From Thermoanaerobaculales bacterium (GTDB lineage Bacteria; Acidobacteriota; Thermoanaerobaculia; Thermoanaerobaculales; Sulfomarinibacteraceae), in contig JALOKS010000045.1 in the NCBI GenBank assembly GCA_025456385.1, forward strand, positions 1 to 18,128: a DNA stretch of 18,128 bases, written 5' to 3'. Both the position numbers and the translations under genes were made by a program. Under the pieces are notes generated by a model. That model was not told where the DNA came from. It did no database searches and saw only the letters and a program-made list of their open reading frames with translations. Shown here piece by piece: positions 1 through 7,743 of this stretch (positions are counted from its first letter, which is position 1; each line of letters opens with the position of its first letter).

Positions 1-1021
1 TGTCGAGATCGGGCACCACCACCGGCCGCAGGCACACCACCGCGAGGGCCGTGGCGTCCCGCTCGAGGATCGCGGCGCTCATCCCGCTGTCGAGGGTCAG
101 GATCTGCGGCGGGGTCGCGAACCGCGGGTCGAAGACCTGCGGCGGCAGGATCACGATCGCCGCCCCCGGGTGTCGCGGCAGCCACCGGCGTGCGGCGTCA
201 CGAACGGTCGCTCCGGTCACGCCGTCGCCGGCGAACAGGAACTCACGCACCGCGGCGGCGCCGCCCGCCCGCCACAGCGAGAGCAGGTGCAGCGCGCCGG
301 CCGGATGCTCCTCGAGGATGGCGCGCCGTCGCACCGCGAGGCGCCGCGCCGCGGCCTCGACCATGGCATCCTGCAGCCGCGGCTCCTCGGCGACCCGCGC
401 GAGCCCGAGCCGCAGCCGCGACAGGGTGGGATCGACGGCGGCCGCGTCCACCCGCGCCTCGAGCAGGCCGCGGTCGCCGTCGACCCGCGTCCGCAGGCCG
501 GCGAGGCGCAGCTCCCACAGCACCTCCACCGGCGTCCGCTGGGGATCGCCCGGCGGCGGCAGCGCGACCTCGAGCCGGAGCTCGGCATCGCTGCCGGGGG
601 GCCCGAGTCGCCGCTCGGTGCGGCCCTCCTCGAGGCCGCGAGAGGCGAGGGTCGGCAGCGGGGTCGGCGCCACTCCCCCGAGCGCGCGCTCGACCGTGCT
701 CCGCACCACTCCCGGCAGGGCGGCGCCGGTCACGATGATGACGGGCGGCGGGTCGCCCGCAGCGGCGGTGAGCGCGGCTTCGAGCTCGGCGACAAAGGTC
801 AGCTCGCCCGCGGTGACGACCCGCGGTCCGCCCTCGGCGGAAGCCGGTCCGGGCCAGGCGACGGTGGTGGCTTCGGCGAGCGCCACGCCGACCACGATCA
901 GCTCGCTGCCGTTGTCGAGCCGCGTCGCGTGGAGGGTCTGGCTCGCGGCCTGCGGCAGCGGCCCGAGAAGCGCCGTCACCAGCCAGAGAAAACACTGAAG
1001 ACAGGACCCTTGCAGCTTCAT
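1..1021 (-). CDS. M16 peptidase-like exported protein, 5' part only
   Basis: This frame is open from the start codon to the left edge of the window, so the C-terminal part is missing. From the ATG at 1021 the protein starts with MK and a hydrophobic stretch ending PQAAS, which looks like a Sec signal peptide. Next comes LDNGSELIVV, resembling the LDNGLxVVV opening strand of M16 (insulinase-family) domains. Near residue 300 a similar start recurs (TLDSGMSAAIL), suggesting two M16 half-domains. No HxxEH zinc motif is visible, so the visible half is probably non-catalytic, as in the inactive partner subunits known in this family. An in-frame ATG at 1033 lies inside a probable -10 element (TACCAT), so 1021 is preferred. 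The gene is divergent from the membrane protein at 1050. The M16 call rests on pattern and layout only; another exported alpha/beta protein is possible. Confidence 0.62.
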   Translation of the reverse strand, partial: MKLQGSCLQCFLWLVTALLGPLPQAASQTLHATRLDNGSELIVVGVALAEATTVAWPGPASAEGGPRVVTAGELTFVAELEAALTAAAGDPPPVIIVTGAALPGVVRSTVERALGGVAPTPLPTLASRGLEEGRTERRLGPPGSDAELRLEVALPPPGDPQRTPVEVLWELRLAGLRTRVDGDRGLLEARVDAAAVDPTLSRLRLGLARVAEEPRLQDAMVEAAARRLAVRRRAILEEHPAGALHLLSLWRAGGAAAVREFLFAGDGVTGATVRDAARRWLPRHPGAAIVILPPQVFDPRFATPPQILTLDSGMSAAILERDATALAVVCLRPVVVPDLD

Positions 1022-1031
1022 AGCGGCGGTC

Positions 1032-1037
1032 ATGGTA
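1032..1037 (-). promoter_or_regulatory. Putative extended -10 element for the M16-like gene
   Basis: Read on the minus strand this is TGC-TACCAT, an extended -10 form. It ends 10 nt before the ATG at 1021. No clear -35 is present. It would give a 5' leader of only a few bases, and it overlaps the alternative ATG at 1033. Confidence 0.4.
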
Positions 1038-1041
1038 GCAT
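1036..1041 (+). promoter_or_regulatory. Putative -10 element for the membrane protein gene
   Basis: TAGCAT ends 8 nt before the ATG at 1050. It overlaps the oppositely oriented -10 of the M16-like gene. No -35 or Shine-Dalgarno sequence is visible, which fits a leaderless transcript. Confidence 0.35.
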
Positions 1042-1049
1042 GCCGGCCC

Positions 1050-1970
1050 ATGCGTTCCGAACCGGGCATGGCCGCGCCGGCGAGCGTCCTCGGCTCCTGG
1101 ATGGCCGCCGCCGTCGCCGTGCCGCTGGCGCTCGTGCTGGCAGCGGCGGGTCAGGGACTGGGGGCGCTCGCCGGCGGCTGCAGCTGGATCGGGCTCAGCC
1201 TGCCCCTCGATCGCCCGGTGTGGGCGCTGGTGAACCAGCCGCAGCTCAACTTCGCCGCCGGCGCCGGCGCCACCGGCTACTGGTTGGGCTCCTGGCTGCT
1301 GCCGATGCTGGCTGCATGCGCAGCGCTCGGGCTGAGGCCCCGCTCACGGTCGCTCCTCGTCGAGCTGCTCTGCCTCCAGATCGCCTGGGCCGCGGTCAGC
1401 GTCGCCGGTTCCTGGCTGCCCCTCCTCGACCCCGCGGACGGTCACCTCGCCCGCTGGCTCGCCCTGCAGCGGCTGCCGGCCGCGCTGCTGTGGGCGGCAC
1501 CGGCGGCGGCCGCCCTCGCCGGCGCCCTGCCGGCGATTCGGCTGTTGGCACTCGCGCGCCGCCGGCGGTCCGACATCGGCCGCCTCGGGCGGGTGGCCCT
1601 CGTCGTCGCGCACCTCGCCGTGCCGAGCGGCGCCTGGGCGGGTCTCGCCTGGCTCGCCCGGCGCGAGCTGCCGCTGTCGGCCCTCGGCGGCCTGGCGCTG
1701 CCGCTCGCGGTCGCGCTCGGCCTCGCCTGGCTGCGCTACCCGCCGGTGCATGTCGGCCGGCTCGAGCGGCCCACTCTCGGGGGCTTCGCCGCCGTGGCGG
1801 TCGCGATCGCGGTCGCGGCGGCCGCGCTGTGGTTCGGCGGCCGGCCGCTTCCGGGAGGGCGCGCGGCGGGGCTCCTGTGGGCCCGCCCCGGCGACTTCAA
1901 CAACATCCGCCCGTGGGTCGAGCCGCAGCCGCTCCGGCTGCCCGCCCGGCCGTCCCCCGACCCGGCATAA
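1050..1970 (+). CDS. Polytopic membrane protein of unknown function
   Basis: This 306-residue protein is not recognised as a named family. It has about seven hydrophobic segments, at roughly residues 15-38, 75-95, 103-122, 143-165, 180-203, 208-228 and 245-265. They are separated by short Arg-rich loops such as RRRRSD after the fourth segment. The C-terminal tail (about 40 residues) is polar and Pro-rich. The composition is dominated by Ala, Leu and Gly. The frame also opens upstream at 1032, but that start would overlap the divergent promoter. The ATG at 1050 follows a TAGCAT -10-like hexamer by 8 nt. It could be a Yip1-like or transporter-like integral membrane protein, but no diagnostic motif was found. 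The next gene, ferritin, has its own promoter, so functional linkage is not implied. Confidence 0.7.
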   Translation: MRSEPGMAAPASVLGSWMAAAVAVPLALVLAAAGQGLGALAGGCSWIGLSLPLDRPVWALVNQPQLNFAAGAGATGYWLGSWLLPMLAACAALGLRPRSRSLLVELLCLQIAWAAVSVAGSWLPLLDPADGHLARWLALQRLPAALLWAAPAAAALAGALPAIRLLALARRRRSDIGRLGRVALVVAHLAVPSGAWAGLAWLARRELPLSALGGLALPLAVALGLAWLRYPPVHVGRLERPTLGGFAAVAVAIAVAAAALWFGGRPLPGGRAAGLLWARPGDFNNIRPWVEPQPLRLPARPSPDPA

Positions 1971-1988
1971 GCGGCGCGCGGCGCGGGT

Positions 1989-1994
1989 TATACT
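1989..1994 (+). promoter_or_regulatory. Putative -10 element for ferritin
   Basis: TATACT lies about 50 nt before the ferritin ATG. This implies a leader of roughly 45 nt containing an AAGGGG ribosome binding site at 2033-2038. No convincing -35 is seen, and no Fur-box palindrome was recognised in the leader. Confidence 0.45.
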
Positions 1995-2046
1995 CGTCGC
2001 TACGCGTCTGCGGCCAAGGCGCCGCCCATCGAAAGGGGTCCCAACC

Positions 2047-2562
2047 ATGAAGTCCAAGGTCGAGCAGGGTCTCAACGAGCAGATCCACGCCGAGTTCTTC
2101 TCCTTCTACCTCTACCTCGCGGTGTCGGCATACTTCACCAAGCTGCACCTCGAGGGCTTCGCGCACTGGATGCGGGTGCAGGCTCAGGAGGAGCTCGCGC
2201 ACGCCATGAAGCTCTTCGACTACCTGAACGAGCGCGGCGGGGCCGTGCGGCTTCTCGCCGTCGAATCGCCGCAGAGCGAGTGGGCTTCGCCGTCCGCCGC
2301 GGTCGAGGCGGTCCTCAAGCACGAGCAGCACATCAGCGAGCGCATCAACCGGCTCGTCGACCTCGCGAACGGCGAGAACGACCACGCGACCGCGGTCATG
2401 CTGCACTGGTACGTCAGAGAGCAGGTCGAGGAGGAGGCCACCGCCGACACCCTCTACCACCAGGTGAAGATGGTCGAGGCGAGCCCGCACGGCCTGCTCA
2501 TGATCGACCGCGAGCTCGCGGGGCGGCCGGCGGCCGCGCCGGCGGCCGAGGCCGAGGCCTGA
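2047..2562 (+). CDS. ftnA: Ferritin (FtnA-type non-haem iron storage protein)
   Basis: This 171-residue protein would oxidise Fe(II) and store iron as a mineral in a 24-subunit cytoplasmic cage. The ferroxidase ligands of bacterial FtnA are all present: E16, Y23, E49 and H52 (EELAH), E93, and the later Q126-E129-E130 cluster (REQVEEE). A four-helix ferritin layout is clear, followed by a low-complexity Ala/Glu tail (about residues 160-171). The length is typical. The ATG at 2047 was chosen because it follows an AAGGGG site and begins the conserved MKSKVEQGLNEQ helix; the frame extends further upstream without homology. No haem-binding Met was noted at the subunit interface, so bacterioferritin is unlikely. 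The last 65 nt overlap the end of the convergent ATP-grasp gene. Confidence 0.95.
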   Translation: MKSKVEQGLNEQIHAEFFSFYLYLAVSAYFTKLHLEGFAHWMRVQAQEELAHAMKLFDYLNERGGAVRLLAVESPQSEWASPSAAVEAVLKHEQHISERINRLVDLANGENDHATAVMLHWYVREQVEEEATADTLYHQVKMVEASPHGLLMIDRELAGRPAAAPAAEAEA

Positions 2563-3415
2563 GCGCGTCCTCCACAAGCGCCCGCGCGACGTCGACGCCG
2601 GTCGCGGCCTCGAGGCGCAGGAAGCCCGGGGTGGGGTTGAGCTCCAGGACCACCGGCCCGGCGGCGGTCGCCACCAAGTCGACGCCGCACTGACCGAGGC
2701 CGAGCGCGGCAGCGGCGGCGGTAGCGAGTGCCGCCTCGGCGCGGGTCGGCGCGTACGGAGCGACCGCGCCCCCTCGCGCCGCGTTCGAGCGCCACTCGCC
2801 GGCGGCGGCGCTGAAGCGCGCGGCCGCCACCACCGTCCCCCCGGCCACCAGCAGCCGCAGGCTCTCGCGCCCCTCCTCCAGCCAGCGCTGCACGATCACC
2901 TCGTCGCCCAGCCGCCACAGGCTGTCGAGCACCGCCTCGAGGTGGTCGCGGCTGGCGCAGCGGATGGCGCCGACGCCCATCCGCGAGCGGCGCTGCTTGA
3001 CCACCACCGGCAGGCCGAAGCGGCTGGCGGCGGCGGCAAGAGCCTCCGGGTCGGCGCCGGCGAGGGTCGGCGGCACCGGCAGACCGGCCGCCGCGAGGGC
3101 GGAGATCGTCGCCCAGTGGTCGCGGCCGAGGCGGATCGCCGACGGCGGGTTGGGTGTGGCGACCCCCTGCGCGACGATCGCCTCGAGCACCGCGAGCAGG
3201 CTGTCCGGGCGCCAGTTGCCGACCCGCGCGAGGGCTGCGTCGGGCAGCGGCAGCGGGCCCTCGGGGCCGATCACGGCCATGCAGCCGTTCTCGACGACCG
3301 CGCTGAGCGTCGTGGCGTCGATGGTGACGAGCTCGAGCCGCAGCGCAGCGGCGGCCGCGGCGAACCTGCTGTTCACCGCGAGCTCGGGCCGGGCCGTCAG
3401 GAGGAGAAGGCGCAC
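2498..3415 (-). CDS. RimK-like ATP-grasp ligase
   Basis: This 305-residue protein resembles RimK-type ATP-grasp enzymes, which join an amino acid or amine to a carboxylate using ATP through an acyl-phosphate. The ATP-binding strand VVVKQRRSRMGVGA is at about residues 137-150. EWRSNAARGG (207-216) matches the RimK DFRSNxxRGG motif. The metal-binding LELNPTPGF (257-265) is followed by RLEAATGVDVA, matching the RimK end motif. Substrate cannot be read from sequence; glutamate ligation to S6, lysine-biosynthesis LysX and peptide ligases are all in this family. The GTG at 3415 was chosen because the family N-terminus (VRLLLLTAR) starts there and a TACCAT element lies 6 nt upstream; the longer frame back to 3598 crosses the divergent gene. 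The Arg/Pro-rich C-terminus is encoded antisense to the ferritin 3' end. Confidence 0.82.
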   Translation of the reverse strand: MRLLLLTARPELAVNSRFAAAAAALRLELVTIDATTLSAVVENGCMAVIGPEGPLPLPDAALARVGNWRPDSLLAVLEAIVAQGVATPNPPSAIRLGRDHWATISALAAAGLPVPPTLAGADPEALAAAASRFGLPVVVKQRRSRMGVGAIRCASRDHLEAVLDSLWRLGDEVIVQRWLEEGRESLRLLVAGGTVVAAARFSAAAGEWRSNAARGGAVAPYAPTRAEAALATAAAAALGLGQCGVDLVATAAGPVVLELNPTPGFLRLEAATGVDVARALVEDALRPRPRPPARPPAAPRARGRS

Positions 3416-3421
3416 CGACGT

Positions 3422-3427
3422 ATGGTA
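3422..3427 (-). promoter_or_regulatory. Putative -10 element for the ATP-grasp gene
   Basis: TACCAT on the minus strand is followed by six bases and then the GTG at 3415. No Shine-Dalgarno sequence fits in this gap, so the message would begin at or next to the start codon. Confidence 0.4.
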
Positions 3428-3464
3428 GCGCAGGGCCTCATCCGGCCGCCGGGGTGGGGACCGG

Positions 3465-3470
3465 TATACT
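3465..3470 (+). promoter_or_regulatory. Putative -10 element for the DUF4388 gene
   Basis: TATACT is followed by six bases (cggccc) and then the ATG at 3477. The predicted transcription start falls on the start codon. No Shine-Dalgarno sequence and no clear -35 are present. Confidence 0.5.
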
Positions 3471-3476
3471 CGGCCC

Positions 3477-4856
3477 ATGATCCGCGGGAGCCTCGACCAT
3501 CTGCACTTCGGGGACCTCTTGCAGTGGTTCCAGATGGGCGGCGTCAGCGGCCGCCTGAGCCTGAAGGGCCCGCGCGGCGAGCGGCGGCTCGACTTCAAGG
3601 AGGGCCGGGTCTGCTACGTGTCCTCGACCATCGCCGAGGAGCGGCTCGCCTCCTGGCTGGCCCGACGCACGATGGTGCCGCGGGCCGAGCTCCGCCGACT
3701 GCTCGCACAGTCGATGCTGCGGCGGGCGCTGTTCACGGACCTGCTCGTCGCCGAGGGTCTGATCGGCGCGGCCGAGCTGCAGGTCGTGCTCACCGACCTC
3801 GCCGAGACCATCACCAGCCGCCTGCTGGCGGCGGCCGAGGTCGAGTTCGAGTTCGACCCCGCCCACCCGGTGCTCGACACCCTGGGCCTCAGCCTCAGCG
3901 CGCAGCCCAACCGCCTCCTCATGGAGGCCGCGCGCCGCACCGACGAGTACACCGCGGCGGCCCCGGAGGACGCGGAGCACGAGCTGCCCCTCGCCGGCGA
4001 CGCCTTCGAAAGCCTGTTCTGGGAGCTGGTGCGCGACGGCGTGTCGGGCGACGAGCCGCTCACCGGCGACGAGCTGAAGACCCTGCACGACCTGGTTCGG
4101 GACATCGTTCGCACCCTGGCGCAGTGGCTCGCCTGCAGCCCGGGCCTGGTGCCGGTGCCGGCCCGTCAGCTCGCGGAGCTCGGTCGCGCGGCTGCCGAAG
4201 GGGAGCCGGTGGGCCTCTTCGGGCTCGCGCACTCGTGCTGGAACCAGATGGTCTTCGCCCGCGCGGTGCACGACGGGGCAGATGCCGGTCCGGGCGGCCT
4301 CGCCGAGCTCGAGCAGGTGCCGGCCGGGCTCGACGTGCGCCGTGAGCTGGCGGGCGCCCCCTTCCTGAAGCGGCCCGACGCCCCCCGTCTCGACGGCCTC
4401 GTGCAGCAGGTCGTCGTCGCGTGGACGCGGGCCGCGGGCGCGGCCGCGCCGCATCTCGGCGTCGACCCCGGGGCCGCCGCGCTCGCCGTTCACTTGGTCG
4501 TGGTTCCGACCGACCTCGTGCTGTGGGTGCTGGCAACCCTGCCCGTCCCGCACCGCAACCTCCGCCGCGCCCTTCTCGAGCGGCTGCCCCGCCGGCTCGG
4601 GGCGAGCCTCGGCCGCCTCGCCGACTTCCCGAAGCTCTTCTGTGAGGTCCTCGAGCCGCTGCGGGCGACGCCTCTCGGCGTCTGCCTGCAGCTCGGGCGC
4701 GCGACGCTGCCGACCACCGGTCCCTGGCCGCGCACCGTCCCCGGCGACGACCGCGACCACGCCGGCGTTGCCTCCGCGACCGCCCTGGCGCTCGCCGCCG
4801 ACGCCGCACGGCAGGCGGTCTCGGAGATCGGCGCCGACACCCTGGCCGCCGGCTGA
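3477..4856 (+). CDS. DUF4388 (PATAN-type) signalling protein
   Basis: This 459-residue cytoplasmic protein opens with MIRGSLDHLHFGDLLQWFQ and a following SGRLSLKGPRGERRLDFKEGR. That pattern is typical of DUF4388/PATAN domains, found in proteins such as PatA and in gliding or GTPase-linked signalling proteins. The domain covers about residues 1-90. Residues 90-140 are a helical extension often seen after DUF4388. The remaining 300 residues are helical, rich in Ala and Leu, and match nothing recognised. DUF4388 proteins commonly occur near MglA-like GTPases, and one lies convergently just 11 bases downstream, so a joint role in signalling is a reasonable inference. The start is fixed by the TATACT element 6 nt upstream. 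There is no signal peptide or membrane segment. Confidence 0.75.
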   Translation: MIRGSLDHLHFGDLLQWFQMGGVSGRLSLKGPRGERRLDFKEGRVCYVSSTIAEERLASWLARRTMVPRAELRRLLAQSMLRRALFTDLLVAEGLIGAAELQVVLTDLAETITSRLLAAAEVEFEFDPAHPVLDTLGLSLSAQPNRLLMEAARRTDEYTAAAPEDAEHELPLAGDAFESLFWELVRDGVSGDEPLTGDELKTLHDLVRDIVRTLAQWLACSPGLVPVPARQLAELGRAAAEGEPVGLFGLAHSCWNQMVFARAVHDGADAGPGGLAELEQVPAGLDVRRELAGAPFLKRPDAPRLDGLVQQVVVAWTRAAGAAAPHLGVDPGAAALAVHLVVVPTDLVLWVLATLPVPHRNLRRALLERLPRRLGASLGRLADFPKLFCEVLEPLRATPLGVCLQLGRATLPTTGPWPRTVPGDDRDHAGVASATALALAADAARQAVSEIGADTLAAG

Positions 4857-4867
4857 GGCGGACCCGC

Positions 4868-7045
4868 TCAGGCCTGCGGCAAGGCGAGCTCGACCCTGGT
4901 GCCCTCACCGGGGGTGCTCGTGATGGAGAGCTCGCCGCCGTGGTTTTCGAGCACGCGCTTGGCGATGGTCAGCCCGAGGCCGAGGCCGTAGCGCTTGCCG
5001 GCGCCCGCGTCGGCGCCCTGCCAGAAGGCCGCGCACGCGTGGCCGAGGTCGGCCTCCGGGATGCCGGCGCCGGTGTCGATCACCAGCAGGTTGAGCCAGG
5101 GGCTGAGCCCGCGGGAGGCCCTGCGGACCTCGACCGTGACCCGCCCGCCCCGGCGGTTGAACTCGATGCCGTTGCGGACGACCGCGCGCAGAGCGACCTC
5201 GATGCCCTCAGCCTCGCAGGAGATGGTCGCGAGGTCGCTCGGCGCGAGGACGTGGATGGTGACCCCGCGCTCCTTGGCGAGGTCCCGCAGGGGTGCGATC
5301 GCGCGCCGCAACAGGTCCTGCGCCGGCACTGCGCCGACCTCGAGCGTCCCCGCGCCGCCGCCCAGCACCGCGGCCTGGAAGATGCTCTCGATCATCTCGT
5401 TGAGCCGCTCCGCCTCGTCGCGGACGACCGTGAGCAGCCGCCGCCCCTTCTCGGGGGACAGCTCGGCCTCGCGGCCGAGCACCTTGGCGGCCGTGGTGAG
5501 GGAGGTGACCGGGGTGCGAAGCTCGAGGGACAGGCGCTGGATGAGCTCGTTTCTGACCCCGTCGAGAGCTGCCAGGTCACGGTACGCGACCTCGAGCATC
5601 GACTTCTTGTCGGCGAGGTCGGCCGCCAGCCGGCGGGACTCGGCGAGGGTTGTGCGCAGCTCGGCCGTGCGGCCTGCCACCTGCTCCTCCAGACCCCGGC
5701 TCAGCTCCTCCATCTGCTGCCAGGCGACGGCGTTGGCGTAGCCCATGGCGGCTGCGGAGGCAAGCACGGTCACGAGCTGGAGATCCTCCTCGTCGAACTC
5801 CGCCCGGTTGTCGTCGCCGTAGACGGCGAGCAGCCCCAAGGTCTTGTCCTGGGCGAGCAGCGGCACCGCCACGACCGAGGCGAAGGCGGCGGCCTCGATC
5901 GCCATCAAGGTCATGGCCTGGCTGTCGTCGTCGAGGCTCCGGCTCGCGAGACAGGGGGTTCTGGCGTCGAGCAGGGCGCTCGCCACCGGCCGGCCCCCGG
6001 GATCCATGATGCGCAGCAGGGGATCGGCCTCGAAGCCGTGGACCACCGCCTCGCGCAGCTCGCCGCCCGCCTGCCTGACGAGGACCGAGGCCCCCTGCAC
6101 CTCGAGCAGACGGACGGCGTTGCTCAGCAGCAGGCGCAGCACCGCAGCGGGGTCGCGCTCGTTGCTGACCGCACGGCCGAACTCGGCGATGCGCTCCATC
6201 TCGGCGACCCGGCGCTCGAGGCGACGGCTGAGGAGGTCGAGGCGGCTCGCGAGGTCGGTGGCGGCGAGGTTGGAGCGAACCGCCTCCGCCACCAGGTCCT
6301 CGCTCTGAAACACCCCGCTGGCGTCGGTGCGGCCGCCCGGCATGGTGACCTCGACGTCGCCCGCGGCCGCCGCAGCTGCGGCCGCATCCAGGTGGGGACG
6401 CATGGCGCGCGCCATCTGCCGCCCGAGCAGGCCGGCGCCCTGTGGACCGGGAGCGACGCCGAGCCGGCCGGCGACCGCCGCGAGGGTCAGCTCGCCGATG
6501 GCGGTGAAGGCTTCGAGCACGCCCTGGCCGACGGTCGCGACGGTGGCGAAGGACGGCAGCCCCTCCGGGTTGAGCTGGGCCTCGAGCTCGGGGATGGACT
6601 GAATCGTCGGCAGATCGCGCTTGTTGTACTGGAAGATCAGCGGCGTCGCCGCCGGGTCGAGGCCGTTGGCTGTGAGATTGTGGCGGAGATCGGCGAGCGA
6701 TTGGAGGTTCGCCTGCCCCTGCTCGACTGCAGAGTCGGCGACGAACACCACACCGTCGCTGCCGGCGAGCACGGTGCGCCGCGTCGCCTCGTACTGGACC
6801 TGGCCCGGCACCGTGAAGACCTGGAGCACGAGGCGAAAGTCGCGGATGCGGCCGAGATTGAGGGACAGGAGGTCGAAGAAGAGGGTGCGGTCGCTGGCGG
6901 TGTTGAGGGAGTAGAGCTTGGTCCGCAGCTGCGGGTCGACCACCCGGTGGATGTGCTGCAGACAGGTGGTCTTACCGCCCACCGCCGGGCCGTAGTAGAC
7001 GATCTTGATCTTGATCTGGCGGTTCTGATTGTCGAACTGGACCAT
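4868..7045 (-). CDS. MglA-like GTPase fused to GAF and degenerate histidine kinase
   Basis: This 725-residue protein has three recognisable parts. Residues 1-195 are an MglA-type small GTPase: P-loop GPAVGGKTT (19-27), TVPGQ (78-82) and NKRD (141-144). Residues about 280-440 form a GAF-like sensor domain. A coiled coil (about 441-495) leads to a histidine-kinase-like core. In the dimerisation helix the canonical SHELRTP reads SLELRTP, with Leu507 (codon CTC at 5525-5527) where the phospho-accepting His should be. The ATP-binding domain looks intact: N625 in the N box, DTGAGIP (657-663), and YGLGLGLTIAKR (686-697). It may therefore bind ATP without autophosphorylating on this His. An Ala-rich linker (221-228) separates GTPase and sensor parts. 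It is convergent with the DUF4388 gene, a likely partner. The ATG at 7045 begins the conserved MVQFDN strand. Confidence 0.9.
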   Translation of the reverse strand: MVQFDNQNRQIKIKIVYYGPAVGGKTTCLQHIHRVVDPQLRTKLYSLNTASDRTLFFDLLSLNLGRIRDFRLVLQVFTVPGQVQYEATRRTVLAGSDGVVFVADSAVEQGQANLQSLADLRHNLTANGLDPAATPLIFQYNKRDLPTIQSIPELEAQLNPEGLPSFATVATVGQGVLEAFTAIGELTLAAVAGRLGVAPGPQGAGLLGRQMARAMRPHLDAAAAAAAAGDVEVTMPGGRTDASGVFQSEDLVAEAVRSNLAATDLASRLDLLSRRLERRVAEMERIAEFGRAVSNERDPAAVLRLLLSNAVRLLEVQGASVLVRQAGGELREAVVHGFEADPLLRIMDPGGRPVASALLDARTPCLASRSLDDDSQAMTLMAIEAAAFASVVAVPLLAQDKTLGLLAVYGDDNRAEFDEEDLQLVTVLASAAAMGYANAVAWQQMEELSRGLEEQVAGRTAELRTTLAESRRLAADLADKKSMLEVAYRDLAALDGVRNELIQRLSLELRTPVTSLTTAAKVLGREAELSPEKGRRLLTVVRDEAERLNEMIESIFQAAVLGGGAGTLEVGAVPAQDLLRRAIAPLRDLAKERGVTIHVLAPSDLATISCEAEGIEVALRAVVRNGIEFNRRGGRVTVEVRRASRGLSPWLNLLVIDTGAGIPEADLGHACAAFWQGADAGAGKRYGLGLGLTIAKRVLENHGGELSITSTPGEGTRVELALPQA

Positions 7046-7068
7046 CGGTCGGCGCCCCCGGGTCCTCC

Positions 7069-7074
7069 ATTATG
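7069..7074 (-). promoter_or_regulatory. Putative -10 element for the GTPase-kinase gene
   Basis: CATAAT on the minus strand lies 23 nt before the ATG at 7045. It would give a leader of about 17 nt without a strong ribosome binding site. The GGAGG at about 7063-7067 is too far from the ATG to serve it. Confidence 0.3.
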
Positions 7075-7130
7075 ACCCCGGTGCAGGCTCGGTGCCACCC
7101 TGCAGGCGGGCCGCCCGGGGCTCACGGCCC

Positions 7131-7136
7131 TATACT
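7131..7136 (+). promoter_or_regulatory. Putative -10 element for the membrane-anchored helical protein gene
   Basis: TATACT is followed by five bases and then the GTG at 7142, the same arrangement as at 3465. No -35 was recognised. Confidence 0.45.
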
Positions 7137-7141
7137 GGACG

Positions 7142-7702
7142 GTGGGAGGTTGTGTGCTGCGGATCTCGGGCGGCCTCTTGCTCGCGGCGCTACTCGCGGC
7201 GGGCTACGCCCTCTACCTGAGCGGCCGCGACGCGCGCGCGAGCCTCGATGCGGTCAGCGCGCTCGCCGACGGCCTGCGCGACGAGCAGGCCGCCGGGGCG
7301 CCGCTCGACCGCGCGACCGCGGAGGCGATGGCCGCCGCCATGGAGACCTTGCGAGCTGCGCCGGAGACGATCGCCGACCACGTCGAGGAGCTGCGGGCCA
7401 TCGCCCACACCGCTGCCGCATGGGCTGCGGCGGCGCCCACGGCAAGCCCCGAGCTGCACGCGGCGGTGTGCCTGCGGACCGCCGCCGGCCACCTCCGGGC
7501 CTACGCCCTCGGTCCTTCGCCGCAGCACCTGCTGCAGGCCGAGCGCAGTCTCGCCGAGGCGCGGCTGGCGCTCAGCGGAGGCGGGGCGGGGGCGAGCGGG
7601 AGCGCCGGCCTCGCGACCGACGGTCTCCGTGACCGACTCGGCGACCTCGAGCAGGCGGCCCGGGAGCAGCGCCAGGAGCTCGACGAGGCTCTCGCGCGCT
7701 GA
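7142..7702 (+). CDS. Membrane-anchored helical protein of unknown function
   Basis: This 186-residue protein is not recognised. A hydrophobic segment at about residues 8-27 (ISGGLLLAALLAAGYALYL) would anchor it in the inner membrane or act as an uncleaved signal. The rest is Ala-, Leu- and Glu-rich, predicted helical, with coiled-coil-like stretches at about 28-95 and 155-186, and a Gly/Ser-rich break near 146-153. The start is GTG 7142, directly after a TATACT hexamer. A second in-frame GTG at 7154, preceded by GGGAGG with 4-nt spacing, is an alternative. It is divergent from the GTPase-kinase and convergent with the small gene at 7744. Codon use matches its neighbours, with strong G/C at third positions, supporting a real gene. 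Confidence 0.65.
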   Translation: MGGCVLRISGGLLLAALLAAGYALYLSGRDARASLDAVSALADGLRDEQAAGAPLDRATAEAMAAAMETLRAAPETIADHVEELRAIAHTAAAWAAAAPTASPELHAAVCLRTAAGHLRAYALGPSPQHLLQAERSLAEARLALSGGGAGASGSAGLATDGLRDRLGDLEQAAREQRQELDEALAR

Positions 7703-7743
7703 GCCACCTCGGCGATCGGCGTCACGCCGCGCGGCACGGGCCC

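Noticed and set aside
170..2050. Plus-strand frame of about 626 codons and other frames over 51-998
   Set aside because: They overlap the M16-like and membrane-protein genes. Their Arg/Pro/Gly-rich translations look like GC-rich noise.
4940..7075. Plus-strand frame of about 711 codons opposite the GTPase-kinase gene
   Set aside because: Antisense shadow; rich in Gly, Arg, Glu and Asp with no domain, while the minus strand has clear GTPase and kinase motifs.
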